A stretch of 64,000 nucleotides of DNA, from the NCBI RefSeq assembly GCF_047461615.1, contig NZ_JANSHI010000004.1, forward strand, positions 73,518 through 137,517, written 5' to 3'. This document shows positions 32,650 to 41,820 of this stretch, in pieces. The first letter of the stretch is position 1. The number at the start of each line of letters is the position of its first letter. The notes beneath the pieces are model-generated. The model was not told the DNA's origin, did not search any database, and worked only from the letters and a program-made list of their open reading frames with translations. The DNA comes from Thermostichus sp047461615 (lineage in GTDB: Bacteria > Cyanobacteriota > Cyanobacteriia > Thermostichales > Thermostichaceae). The position numbers and the translations under genes are program-made.

Positions 32650-35600
32650 ATGTACGATCTCGTCGGTGCCTATCAACGGTTAGATTGGGTCTATCGGCTT
32701 TACATCAAGAGTGCTTTTCCCTTGCGGTATCCGGCTCTTAGCGCTGAGCGCGATTGCTGCTTGCAGTCCAGCCCTGAACATCCCTTGCTAAGCGTTCCTC
32801 CTTTGCTAGAGCCGACACCGGTCTATCCTTCTTCCGGCAAGACCCTTGAGGCAGCAGCACAGGCGTTACCTGATGGTTACGAAGATTTGGCACATCTTGG
32901 TCGGTCTTTGTTTCCAAATTTCCCTCTCTATGAGCATCAGTGGCGGAGCTTGGAAGCAGCCATCGTTCACCAGAAGGATATTGTGGTAACGACGGGCACC
33001 GGCTCAGGCAAAACCGAATGCTTTTTGCTACCAATTTTAGCCTATCTTGCTCGAGAATCCCGCACCTGGGATCCCATGTCCCCTCAGAGTGGCGATACGT
33101 TCTGGTGGCAGCAGGAAGACAATCCAAAGTGGGTACCACAGCGCCAAGGGCAACAACGACCGGCGGCGATACGGGCCTTGATTCTCTATCCTTTGAATGC
33201 TCTGGTGGAGGATCAATTGCGACGGTTGCGCAAGGTGTTGGACAGTCCGGAAACCCATGCCTGGCTCGATCGCGAGCGCGGCGGCAATCGCATCACCTTC
33301 GGTCGCTATACGGGACAGACACCCCTCCCCGGTCGTCAGACCCCTGAAAAGGTCAAAGAATTGGCCAAGCTATTGAGAGATCTTCAGGAGCAGCAGGGAA
33401 GAGTTGCTGTTCGGAACAAGAATTCGGATAAAGATTCGGATTTAGTATTTTATTTCCCTCGCTTAGATGGGGGAGAAATGCGCTCACGCTGGGACATGCA
33501 AGAACATCCCCCAGATATCCTGATTACCAACTATTCCATGCTCAACATTATGCTGATGCGGCAAATTGAGGCTGGGATGTTCGAGCAAACGAAAGCGTGG
33601 TTGCAAGCGGATCGAGGTAATAAATTCTTGCTGATTGTGGATGAGTTGCACACCTATCGCGGGACACCAGGGTCAGAAGTAGCTTATTTGCTGCGCTTGC
33701 TGCTGTACCGCTTGGGGCTAACAGTCAACTCAGAACAGCTACAAATTTTGGCGACCAGCGCCAGCTTGGAAGAGGGCGAGGCGGGCCGCCGGTTTCTCCG
33801 GGAGTTTTTTGGGCGCGATAACTTTGCGGTGATCGCTGGAGAACAAGTTGCTCCGGATCCCGAAGCCCCAGCGCGAGTGCGTCAGTATCAAGTTGCTTTT
33901 GCTCAATTTGCCAGAGATGTGCAGGCGGATCCCCTCCAGCCCCTGCGACCTCTCCCTATCCCCGAAGAAGCTCTGACCAAGCTGGTGCAAGAGCTGGGGG
34001 GCGATCCCAGCTCAAAACCACTGGAGCAGGCTTTGGGGGAGTGCCTCGAAGAACTCAAGGTTGGCGATGCCTTGCGGGAGGCCTGTCGGCAAGCTAGTGG
34101 CAGCGTGCGCGCCACCCCCATCCAAAAAGTTGACCAGCAACTGTTCCCGGGGGCGGCCGTGCCCCAAGGCGGTCTGGTCTCCGAGGCCTTGCGAGGATTG
34201 TTGATGGCGACGGCGGTAGCTCAGCGAGAAGACGGGCGATCGCCCCAGCCCGTGCGCGGTCACCTTTTCTTTCACAACCTGCAAGGTCTCTGGGCGTGCA
34301 GCAACCCTCACTGCAGCGTTGCGCAACGCTCTCCGGAGAACAACCAGCCGCCTTCACCCATTGGCGCTTTGCACAGCCAACACCGTCTCAGTTGCGACTG
34401 CGGGGCGCGTGTCCTGGACTTGATCGTCTGCGAAGTTTGCGGGGAGGTATTCCTGGGGGGCTATGCATACCAATCCGGCGAGTCCCTTATCCTCACTCCC
34501 GATCAACCTGACTTGGAAGGCATTCCTGATTTGGTGAACCTTACGCAGAGGTCTGGGAATTATCGCGTTTTTTGGCCCCTGCCCCACGACCCGGAACCTT
34601 GGGCGACCCAGCCGCAATATTTGGAGTGGACTGCTGGCAAGACGAAGCGGGGGTGGGTTGAAGCCAAGCTCAACCCCGCTACTGGTGAACTCCGACAAGA
34701 TAAAAGCCCCCCTAGAGAAGGCGAGGTTCCCGGCTGGGTGTACCAAGTGAAAAAGGGGGATGGGAATCAGCCCGCCTTGCCGAGCCGCTGCCCTCGCTGC
34801 GATACCGATCGCGCTCTCCGTGAGGCCTATCCCACTCCTTTGCGCGTGCACCGCACTGGATTCCAAAAAGCCTGTCAGGTGATTGCCGGAGCTTTGTTGC
34901 GGGAAATGCCAACACCGCAATCCCGCAAGCTGGTGGTTTTTTCCGATAGCCGCCAGGACGCAGCCAAGTTAGCCGCCGGTATGGAAATGGATCACTATCG
35001 CGATATGGTGCGCTTGCTGCTAGTGCGATCAGCAGAGGAGTATAGGCAAGACCTGCGGGCCTTTCTGCGCAGCATTTTGCCTAGCCCAGAACAACAACGG
35101 CAGCGGTTGCGTGACTATCCTCGGTTGCTGCGAGAGGTTGAGGGGATGGATGAGGATCTGGATCGCTACAAGCGCTTCGTCAGTGGTCTGCAATCCTTCC
35201 TCAATGACGAGGCATGGCGTTGGTCGCAGGACATGCAACCGGCCAATCATGAGATCCGCCAACAATGGCTGGAAATGCTCGAGTCTTACGGTGAGAAAGT
35301 CCCGCTCCGCGAGCTTCGACGCACTCTGGCCAACCAACTCTTGCAGTTGGGATTGTGCCCTGGCGGGATGTCCTTTAGCGCCCTTTACTATTCTAAGGAT
35401 CGGCGTCCCTGGACTGAGCTCTACAACTGGCAAAGTCAACCAGTAACACGAATTGATGCCCCAACACCAGCGCAAAACAGCCACCTCGATAAACTCGATG
35501 ACTATTTAGCTGATGAAATGATGTTTACGCTGTTTGCCCATGCGGTCAGAAACATCGAGTCTTTTGGACAGGGCTATGTTACAGCTCAAGTTCCTCCGGA

Positions 35601-38268
35601 ACTGCAAGACGTTGCCAGCGCGGTTATCCGCCAATTGGGAATTCGCAAGCGGCATCGATACTCCAAATTCTACAGATCTGGTACTAGGCGGGAATTACCC
35701 CAGTACGTGGAGCGATACTTGAGAAAATTAGAGGAACAGGGCAAGCCAGACTTAAAATCCCAGATCGAGCGGGAGTTGGACAAAATCGGTACCGGTAGCG
35801 AGAACGGATTGGTTTTGGATCCAGATCGCCTCTACCTTGTGCCCGTCTCTCGCGAAGGTCTTCAAGGCTACCGCTGTCCTCAATGCGGGGCCTTTTACTT
35901 GCACACTGCGGGGGGATGGTGCCCAGAGTGCAGTGGCGGTCGCAACACCAGCAAACGCTCTGACCCGCAGGCCATCCGACTGCAGCCGAGCAGCTTGCCG
36001 CGCGACTTCGACTACTACGCCTACCTCTCCGATCCTGACAACGAACCGTTTCGGATGAATGCTGCCGAATTGACAGGGCAAACCGACAAGGAGGATCGCC
36101 TCAAACGGCAGCGCTGGTTCCAGGAAGTGTTCCTAGAGGGAGAAATACCGCTGGCTCAGGGCATTGATTTGTTAAGCGTGACTACCACTATGGAGGCTGG
36201 CGTAGACATCGGCGGCCTGCTGGCAGTGATGATGGCAAACATGCCGCCCCGACGGTTCAACTACCAGCAGCGGGTGGGACGGGCTGGTCGGCGCGGTGCC
36301 GGGGTCTCCTTGGCAGTTACGTTTTGCCGGGGTCGCAGCCATGACGATTTTTACTTTCAGCGCCCTGAGGCCATTACCGGCGATCCGCCACCCCCGCCCT
36401 ACATTGACCTGCGCAGCCTCACCATTGCTCGGCGCGTCGTCGCTAAAGAAGTCTTGCGGCAGGCTTTTCAAGATCTATCGGTTGCAGCGGATCTCGAAGA
36501 TGCAACCAGTGTCCACGGCGAATTTGGCTTGGCCAAAAACTGGCGGCAAGTGGAACCGTCGGTTCGGGATTGGATTGACAACCATCCCCAAGACATTCGA
36601 GCTGTGATTGCCCAACTTTGCCAGCAGACTTACATTTCAGCCGAACAGCAGGAAGAGCTGTATCGCTACATCCGCGAGGAGTTGGTCAATAAAATTCGCG
36701 AGATTGCTGAGTCTGAAGCCTACAGCCAAGATCAACTTAGCGAACGTCTGGCCAATGCCGGCATTTTGCCCATGTTTGGCTTTCCCACACGGGTGAGGTT
36801 ACTTTACACTCGCCGGTCTGCCAGCGAAGGCACCATTGATCGCGACTTGGATACGGCGATTGCACAGTTTGCCCCTGGCTCGGAAATCGTCAAAGATCGG
36901 GCAGTACACACCGCCTGCGGATTGGTGGAGTTGGTGCCTCACCCAAGAGGCGTACAATCGCGTCCCGGCTTGGTGCCGCCCCTCGACAAACCCAATCGCT
37001 GGCTAGGTCTGTGCTGCAACTGTCAAGCCATGATAGAGGACTACCAGCCACAGCAGCCGCTTTGCTCTCCTCCCCCAGCTACCCACAAGCCGGCAAAGCA
37101 AGCCTGTCCGGTATGCCAGCAAACCACCCTCCGCTGCATTGATGCGCGGGAACCCAGGGGCTTTTTCACCAACTTGCAGCCGCGGGATTTTGATGGTCAA
37201 TTTGAGTGGCAACCCCGCGTCAGTCGGCCAACCTTGGGCGCGGGCGGACTTAAGGCGGAAGCGACGACCGCAACGACCGGCAACGCTCACCTGCGGGGAG
37301 GCAGCGATGACGTTTTAATCGTCAATGATCGCGGCGGCGAGGGGGGGTTCCTGTTACAAGCGGATAAGAGGTGGCCAGGAGCTTATGTTTGTCCTGAAGT
37401 TCAGGGGGAACATTTCGAAGGAATAGGCCCTACCTATCGGATTGCCCTACTGTCTAAGCGACGCACTGACGTGCTGCTGGTCAGCCTTCAAACTTGGCCG
37501 CCTGGCGTGTTTGCTGACCCAACAACTGTGGAAGGGCGAGCAGCTTTGTATTCCTTCGCCTTCTGGTTGCGAGCGGCTGCCTGCACCTTTTTGGATGTCG
37601 ATCCTGACGAGTTGCAAGCCAGCTTTCAGACGAAGGAAGAGGCTGGCCGAGTGGTGGGTCAGGCTTTTCTGTTCGACAAGCTGGAGAATGGCGCGGGGTA
37701 TTGCCTCTACCTCGCTCAGCCGGAGGTCTTCTCGAAGCTGCTGGAACAAGAGGACTTGTCTCAACCCAACAGTTTGGCCTTCCGTTGGCTGCAGCACCAG
37801 CAGACCTGCGACACGTCCTGCAACAACTGCTTGCGCGATTACTCCAACCTAGCCTACCACGGGCTCTTGGATTGGCGACTAGCCTTGGATATGGCGCGCC
37901 TTCTGCGAGATGCTAGGGCACCGGTCGATTTGCAGAGCCCTTGGGGGGAAGAGCAGGAAAATCCCTGGCGGCGCTTGGTGGAGCAGGTACTGCCGCCACT
38001 GCTGGAAAACCTAGGCTTCCAGCAAGTGTCTCAGGATTTTCTCCTGCCGGTGTGGACGGGAAACCGGGGGCGGGAAGTGCGGATTGTGCGCCATCCTATT
38101 TGGACTGATGAGCATCCCATCTGGCAACAAACTGTTGAGCAAGTCCGTCAGGCCTATCCCCAGGCCCACATTCAGGCAATCAATCCTTTTTTGACGTTGC
38201 GACGACCAGGGGATGTCTTGGCAAAGTCAACAAAAACTACCCGCTCTAAGCGTCCTGGTGCTGCCTGA
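32650..38268 (+). CDS. DEAD/DEAH helicase with DUF1998/MZB-like C-terminus (DrmA/DruE-like)
   Basis: A very large SF2 helicase of 1872 aa. Motifs: Walker A VTTGTGSGKTECFLLP (about 112-127), Walker B VDELHTYRG (about 330), motif III LATSASLEEG, motif IV KLVVFSDSRQDAAKLA (about 760), motif V TTTMEAGVDIGGL and motif VI QQRVGRAGRRG (about 1205). Between and after these lie cysteine clusters: CDCGARVLDLIVCEVCG, CPRCDTD, CPQCGAFY with CPEC (about 1075), LCCNCQ with CPVCQQ, and the terminal CDTSCNNCLRDYSN (about 1720), the DUF1998/MrfA zinc-binding signature. That combination at this size occurs in antiphage helicases DruE (Druantia) and, shorter, DrmA (DISARM). ATG at 32650 is chosen; the frame is open to 32569, inside the previous gene. 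Confidence 0.92.
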   Translation: MYDLVGAYQRLDWVYRLYIKSAFPLRYPALSAERDCCLQSSPEHPLLSVPPLLEPTPVYPSSGKTLEAAAQALPDGYEDLAHLGRSLFPNFPLYEHQWRSLEAAIVHQKDIVVTTGTGSGKTECFLLPILAYLARESRTWDPMSPQSGDTFWWQQEDNPKWVPQRQGQQRPAAIRALILYPLNALVEDQLRRLRKVLDSPETHAWLDRERGGNRITFGRYTGQTPLPGRQTPEKVKELAKLLRDLQEQQGRVAVRNKNSDKDSDLVFYFPRLDGGEMRSRWDMQEHPPDILITNYSMLNIMLMRQIEAGMFEQTKAWLQADRGNKFLLIVDELHTYRGTPGSEVAYLLRLLLYRLGLTVNSEQLQILATSASLEEGEAGRRFLREFFGRDNFAVIAGEQVAPDPEAPARVRQYQVAFAQFARDVQADPLQPLRPLPIPEEALTKLVQELGGDPSSKPLEQALGECLEELKVGDALREACRQASGSVRATPIQKVDQQLFPGAAVPQGGLVSEALRGLLMATAVAQREDGRSPQPVRGHLFFHNLQGLWACSNPHCSVAQRSPENNQPPSPIGALHSQHRLSCDCGARVLDLIVCEVCGEVFLGGYAYQSGESLILTPDQPDLEGIPDLVNLTQRSGNYRVFWPLPHDPEPWATQPQYLEWTAGKTKRGWVEAKLNPATGELRQDKSPPREGEVPGWVYQVKKGDGNQPALPSRCPRCDTDRALREAYPTPLRVHRTGFQKACQVIAGALLREMPTPQSRKLVVFSDSRQDAAKLAAGMEMDHYRDMVRLLLVRSAEEYRQDLRAFLRSILPSPEQQRQRLRDYPRLLREVEGMDEDLDRYKRFVSGLQSFLNDEAWRWSQDMQPANHEIRQQWLEMLESYGEKVPLRELRRTLANQLLQLGLCPGGMSFSALYYSKDRRPWTELYNWQSQPVTRIDAPTPAQNSHLDKLDDYLADEMMFTLFAHAVRNIESFGQGYVTAQVPPELQDVASAVIRQLGIRKRHRYSKFYRSGTRRELPQYVERYLRKLEEQGKPDLKSQIERELDKIGTGSENGLVLDPDRLYLVPVSREGLQGYRCPQCGAFYLHTAGGWCPECSGGRNTSKRSDPQAIRLQPSSLPRDFDYYAYLSDPDNEPFRMNAAELTGQTDKEDRLKRQRWFQEVFLEGEIPLAQGIDLLSVTTTMEAGVDIGGLLAVMMANMPPRRFNYQQRVGRAGRRGAGVSLAVTFCRGRSHDDFYFQRPEAITGDPPPPPYIDLRSLTIARRVVAKEVLRQAFQDLSVAADLEDATSVHGEFGLAKNWRQVEPSVRDWIDNHPQDIRAVIAQLCQQTYISAEQQEELYRYIREELVNKIREIAESEAYSQDQLSERLANAGILPMFGFPTRVRLLYTRRSASEGTIDRDLDTAIAQFAPGSEIVKDRAVHTACGLVELVPHPRGVQSRPGLVPPLDKPNRWLGLCCNCQAMIEDYQPQQPLCSPPPATHKPAKQACPVCQQTTLRCIDAREPRGFFTNLQPRDFDGQFEWQPRVSRPTLGAGGLKAEATTATTGNAHLRGGSDDVLIVNDRGGEGGFLLQADKRWPGAYVCPEVQGEHFEGIGPTYRIALLSKRRTDVLLVSLQTWPPGVFADPTTVEGRAALYSFAFWLRAAACTFLDVDPDELQASFQTKEEAGRVVGQAFLFDKLENGAGYCLYLAQPEVFSKLLEQEDLSQPNSLAFRWLQHQQTCDTSCNNCLRDYSNLAYHGLLDWRLALDMARLLRDARAPVDLQSPWGEEQENPWRRLVEQVLPPLLENLGFQQVSQDFLLPVWTGNRGREVRIVRHPIWTDEHPIWQQTVEQVRQAYPQAHIQAINPFLTLRRPGDVLAKSTKTTRSKRPGAA

Positions 38269-38437
38269 CTTTATTTCGCTCAGTTTCTTTAGCCTGCGGT
38301 GGAAGAGGGCAGCGCGACTCAGTAGTCCAACACTGCCGACGCTCTCTCTACGGGCTAAACACGTTGGCAGAGGCGATTTCTTTCTATTCCAGGGCCTAAT
38401 AGCCTTTCTATTCTCTGACTCTGAACTGCACCAATCC

Positions 38438-39235
38438 CTACAGAGCTCCCTCCAATCCAGAGCCAAAAGCCGAGAGCCCCCACTGCTGCAAGCTATCGAA
38501 GGCAGCATAAGCCGTTAGATCTGGCTGCAGGGGCGTAATCGACACATAGCCCTCGGCAACTGCCCGCACATCAGAGCAGGGATCCACCTCCTCTTCCACC
38601 ACCTCTCCTGCCAGCCAGTAGTAAGCCTTGCCGCGGGGATCCACCCGTTTCTCGTAAAGATCTGTGTACTTGCGCCAGGCCAGGCGGGCCAAGACCATGC
38701 CGCGTATTTCAGCTAGCCCCAGCGGCGGCACGTTGACGTTCAACAGCATTGGCTTCTCTAGGGGCTTCAGGCTCAGCTTCTCCAGCAGGGTCAGCACCAC
38801 CTGGGCCGCCGGCTGAAAATCCTGGTGGGTAAAGCTGGCCAGGCTCACTGCCAGGCTGGGGATCCCTTCCAACAGCCCTTCCATGGCTGCTGAGACAGTG
38901 CCCGAGTAGAGCACATCGGTGCCCAAGTTGGCCCCCTGGTTGATGCCGGAAATCACCCAGTCGGGACGATGTTGCAGCAAGCCATCCAAACCCAGCTTGA
39001 CGCAGTCCGAAGGTGTGCCTGAACAGGCCCAAGCTTGCACCTCTGGCGGAAACCCCTCCCGCACCGGCTCCAGCCTTAGAGGCTTGTGCAAGGTTAGGGC
39101 ATGGCCCGTGGCCGAGCGCTCCCGATCCGGACAGACCACCGTTACCTGGTGCCCGCCTATCTGAGCCAGCGCTGCCGCCAAACACCGCACCCCTGCCGCT
39201 TGGATGCCGTCATCGTTGCTGACGAGAATATTCAT
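38438..39235 (-). CDS. surE: 5'/3'-nucleotidase SurE
   Basis: SurE dephosphorylates nucleoside 5'- and 3'-monophosphates and short polyphosphate. The metal-binding N-terminus MNILVSNDDGIQAAGV (Asp8, Asp9) is followed by CPDRERSATGHALTLHKP, CSGTPSDCVKLG, and SGINQGANLGTDVLYSGTVSAAMEG, all SurE hallmarks. The C-terminus ends VSITPLQPDLTAY. ATG at 39235 is preferred over a GTG three codons earlier. It converges on the end of the helicase gene with a 169-base gap in which I see no clear terminator. Confidence 0.96.
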   Translation of the reverse strand: MNILVSNDDGIQAAGVRCLAAALAQIGGHQVTVVCPDRERSATGHALTLHKPLRLEPVREGFPPEVQAWACSGTPSDCVKLGLDGLLQHRPDWVISGINQGANLGTDVLYSGTVSAAMEGLLEGIPSLAVSLASFTHQDFQPAAQVVLTLLEKLSLKPLEKPMLLNVNVPPLGLAEIRGMVLARLAWRKYTDLYEKRVDPRGKAYYWLAGEVVEEEVDPCSDVRAVAEGYVSITPLQPDLTAYAAFDSLQQWGLSAFGSGLEGAL

Positions 39236-39244
39236 CAGTGCCAC

Positions 39245-39558
39245 CCCTCACCCACCCCTGGCCATCCTTCCCTTCGACCAAGCTCGGCTGCCTCCATGAT
39301 GCCCTCTGCTGCCAAGCCTACAGCCGGCCGGAAGCCAAGACAAAGCCTGAGAAGCGCAGCCTAGCATGTTATCATTGAGTGTAGTCTTACGAACAATATC
39401 CGTAGAGGTACGGTGTCGTTCAGTAAATCTTGAGGGTCATTATGAAGCTAAGGTCAAGCTAGTCTTCTTCCTCTTGTGGGGGCTGCCAACAGCGTCTTTG
39501 GTCGAGGGAAGAGCCCATATAGCCCCCAAAGTTGCTCAATCGACAGGAAGTCTATCCC
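39245..39558. other. 314-bp intergenic region between surE and a Crp-like regulator
   Basis: The two flanking genes diverge, so both promoters should lie here. The region is more AT-rich than its surroundings between 39360 and 39450. I see no NtcA palindrome (GTA-N8-TAC), no RNA gene, no convincing hairpin and no open frame with coding character. Confidence 0.5.
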
Positions 39559-40224
39559 ATGTCCCTAGTTTCCATTGCATCGGCAACAGAAGCTCAGGAG
39601 TGGCGGGAACTCTGCCAGTGGGCTGGGGAGCACTACCGCTCTCGCACCTTTCCCAAAGATGTGCGCATCCCCACCCGTCCGGGACTGGTGTATATCCCCC
39701 AGGAGGGGGTGGTGCGCCTGGTCTGCCAAACGCCAGAGCGGCGGGAAGTTTTTGTTGGGTTTATCACCACTGGCGTGCCCTTTGAGGTGAGCCACCCAGA
39801 GCGCTTTGAGCTAAAAGCCTGTACCCACGTCGATCGCACCACGGTGATGTGGTTTTACTGGAAGGATCTAGAACAGTGGCCCTATCTGCACCAGAAGATT
39901 CAGGAAAGCTTCCGCCAGCAACTCCAGCGCAAGTTGCTCTGGCTAGGCAACCTGGGCCAGCGTCGAGCCATTGACCGCCTCAGGGGGTTTCTAAGCCTGT
40001 TGATCGAGGAGTACGGCCAGCCCTGCGACCAGGGGATGTACTTCCCCTGGACTCTAACCCACGCCCAGATTGGGGATGCCATTGGCGCTACCCGCGTGAC
40101 GGTAACCCGCCTGCTGGGATCCCTGCGCTCGAAGGGGTTTGTGCAGATCCTGGATCAGAACCTGATCTGCATTCCCAATGGAGTGAAGCTGCAGCCGACG
40201 CCAAAAAAGGTGGCCAGCGCCTAA
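39559..40224 (+). CDS. Crp/Fnr-family transcriptional regulator
   Basis: 221 aa. An N-terminal cyclic-nucleotide-binding-type beta barrel (YRSRTFPKDVRIPTRPGLVYIPQEGVVRLVCQ, VFVGFITTGVPFE) and dimerisation helix (ESFRQQLQRKLLWLGNLGQRRAIDRLRGFLSLL) lead to a C-terminal HTH (LTHAQIGDAIGATRVTVTRLLGSLRSKGFVQI). The barrel lacks the PGEIFGE/RxS cAMP-binding signature, so it may not bind cAMP. The general layout resembles cyanobacterial Crp-type regulators such as NtcA relatives, but the recognition helix (IGATRVTVTRLLG) is what supports the call. ATG at 39559 is used. The next gene starts 3 bases after its stop. Confidence 0.88.
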   Translation: MSLVSIASATEAQEWRELCQWAGEHYRSRTFPKDVRIPTRPGLVYIPQEGVVRLVCQTPERREVFVGFITTGVPFEVSHPERFELKACTHVDRTTVMWFYWKDLEQWPYLHQKIQESFRQQLQRKLLWLGNLGQRRAIDRLRGFLSLLIEEYGQPCDQGMYFPWTLTHAQIGDAIGATRVTVTRLLGSLRSKGFVQILDQNLICIPNGVKLQPTPKKVASA

Positions 40225-40227
40225 GCT

Positions 40228-41097
40228 ATGGGCCTGCAGCTCTACTACCGGGCTTGGGGAGAAGGGATCCCTTCCCTGCCCATCTTGCTGCTCCACGGCC
40301 ATCCCGGCAATGCCGACTGCATGGAAGTTTTTGCCGAGGCGGTGGCGGAGATGCACCCCTGTGTGGCCCCAGATCTGCGCGGCTATGGGCATTCGCAGGT
40401 ACGGGATCCCTTTGAGATGTCGGCCCACCTGGAGGACTTGCAGGAGCTGCTGGATCGCCTGGGCTGGCAGGAGTGTCTGCTACTGGGCTGGTCTTTGGGC
40501 GGGATCCTAGCCCTAGAGTTGGCTTTGCGCCTACCCCAGCGGGTCAAAGGCTTGATCCTAGTAGCCAGCGCTGCCTGTCCCCGCAGCAACCATCCCCCTA
40601 CCGATTTTTGGGATCAGCTCAACACCGGCATTGCTTCGCTGCTCAACTGGCTTTGGCCCGGCTGGAGTTGGAACATCAACACCTTTGGCCGCCGCTCTCT
40701 CTACCGCTACCTAATCCAGAGACATACCCCGAGAACCTATCGCTACCTGGCCCAGGCAGCTTTGCCGGCTTACCTGCATACCTCTCCTCAGGCTCGCCAA
40801 GCCCTACGCGCTGCCCTTCGACAGGGCTACAACCGCGAGGGAGAGCTGCACCGCCTGCACCTACCGGTTTTGATTCTGGCTGCGGAGCAGGATTGCCACA
40901 TCACTGTTGCCAGCAGCCTAGCCACGGCCCGCCTTCTCCCTCAGTGCACCTGCATTGTCTATCCCAACGTGGCTCACCTCTTTCCCTGGGAGATCCCTGA
41001 GCAAGTAGAGCAAGATCTGCGCCGCTGGCTGAGGGCTCAGGATTGGGCCAAGGGAGGCTCTTGCAAAGTCCCCTCAGAGGGCGGGGCGGCCTCCTGA
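40228..41097 (+). CDS. Alpha/beta-fold hydrolase
   Basis: 289 aa. The oxyanion region LLLHGHPGNADCM, DLRGYGHSQ, and the nucleophile elbow LLGWSLGGILALELAL (Ser in GWSLGG) are typical of small alpha/beta hydrolases. The acid is probably in ILAAEQDCHIT and the catalytic His in YPNVAHLFPWE. The substrate is unknown. It follows the Crp-like gene by 3 bases, so it is co-expressed with it. Its last 61 bases overlap the 3' end of the convergent ycf51 gene; the tail beyond the catalytic core is Gly/Ser-rich. Confidence 0.9.
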   Translation: MGLQLYYRAWGEGIPSLPILLLHGHPGNADCMEVFAEAVAEMHPCVAPDLRGYGHSQVRDPFEMSAHLEDLQELLDRLGWQECLLLGWSLGGILALELALRLPQRVKGLILVASAACPRSNHPPTDFWDQLNTGIASLLNWLWPGWSWNINTFGRRSLYRYLIQRHTPRTYRYLAQAALPAYLHTSPQARQALRAALRQGYNREGELHRLHLPVLILAAEQDCHITVASSLATARLLPQCTCIVYPNVAHLFPWEIPEQVEQDLRRWLRAQDWAKGGSCKVPSEGGAAS

Positions 41098-41645
41098 GCT
41101 TGGGCTAACCTACGCAGCCGAGCAAAGGCCTCTTCCTCCAGGTGGATTTGCTGCTGCTGTTGTTCTTCCGGGGTGCGCAGGCGTTTCCCCAAAGGCTGTT
41201 GCAGCGTGCCCAAAAGTAAGGGCTCGGAGACTCCCGGCTCGGGGTGGATGACAGTGCGGGCTTGCAGGGTAAATACCGGCGAGCCGGTAGAGAAACGACC
41301 AGAGGAGGCCAGATCGCTAGCTGCCTGCTTCAGCGTAAGGATCAGTTGCTCCGGGGTAATATCTGGGCTAACGGCAATGACCGCCCGCTCCGCCCCTTGG
41401 TCATAGACAGTGGTGTAGGGAGCAGCCCCGGGGATGCGGGAGCGGAAAATGGGCCCTAGGCTCAGGGCAAAACAGCCTGCCGTTAGAACCAAGGTAAAGG
41501 CTGTGTAGCCCACTAGCGAAAACTTCCAAGGCCAGTTGCGCATCCAGGCCAGCAGCGTTAGCAGCGCCAGGAAGATCGCTACCCCCAGCCCCACCTGGCT
41601 GGCAGAGGCGAAGAAAGATTGCAAAGAGCCATCCATCATTCGCAA
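41037..41645 (-). CDS. ycf51: Ycf51-family protein
   Basis: 202 aa with two N-terminal transmembrane helices (VGLGVAIFLALLTLLAW and FSLVGYTAFTLVLTAGCFALSL) joined by RNWPWKF, followed by SRIPGAAPYTTVYDQGAERAVIAVSPDITPEQL. This is the pattern of Ycf51 (DUF2518), a protein conserved in cyanobacteria and some algal plastids. Its function is not known; the membrane segments suggest thylakoid or plasma membrane placement. The C-terminal tail is Gln-rich (EEQQQQQIHLEEE). Its end overlaps the alpha/beta hydrolase gene on the opposite strand. Confidence 0.85.
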   Translation of the reverse strand: MRMMDGSLQSFFASASQVGLGVAIFLALLTLLAWMRNWPWKFSLVGYTAFTLVLTAGCFALSLGPIFRSRIPGAAPYTTVYDQGAERAVIAVSPDITPEQLILTLKQAASDLASSGRFSTGSPVFTLQARTVIHPEPGVSEPLLLGTLQQPLGKRLRTPEEQQQQQIHLEEEAFARLRRLAQAQEAAPPSEGTLQEPPLAQS

Positions 41646-41785
41646 ACTACCTCTTGTTGACCCCAGAACTGCCGGCGGCTATGTGCATTTTAGAGCCATT
41701 TCTTTATGCTACTAAATCAGCATTGCTGGCAAGAAGGACGCTGAAAAAATGCGAAGAAAACGAACCACGGTACTAGCGAAAGGAC

Positions 41786-41791
41786 TATAAT
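41786..41791 (+). promoter_or_regulatory. Possible -10 element (TATAAT)
   Basis: A consensus TATAAT lies 29 bases before the ATG of the dynamin-like pseudogene. The matching -35 position holds only a weak match. It may be the surviving promoter of that gene. Confidence 0.35.
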
Positions 41792-41820
41792 GCCGGCGAA
41801 GCGGCTTGAGAGCTGTCGGC

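Noticed and set aside
29691..38268. Calling the island DISARM or Druantia outright
   Set aside because: The DISARM methylase, DrmB and DrmC, and the Druantia DruA or methylase genes, are not seen; only the helicase type supports the link.
29500..38437. Integrase, tRNA or direct repeats bounding the helicase island
   Set aside because: I looked at both flanks (29500-29690 and 38269-38437) and found no integrase, tRNA, transposase or clear direct repeat, so the insertion mechanism is not visible.
39245..39558. NtcA or Crp binding site in the surE-regulator gap
   Set aside because: No GTA-N8-TAC or TGTGA-N6-TCACA pattern could be found.
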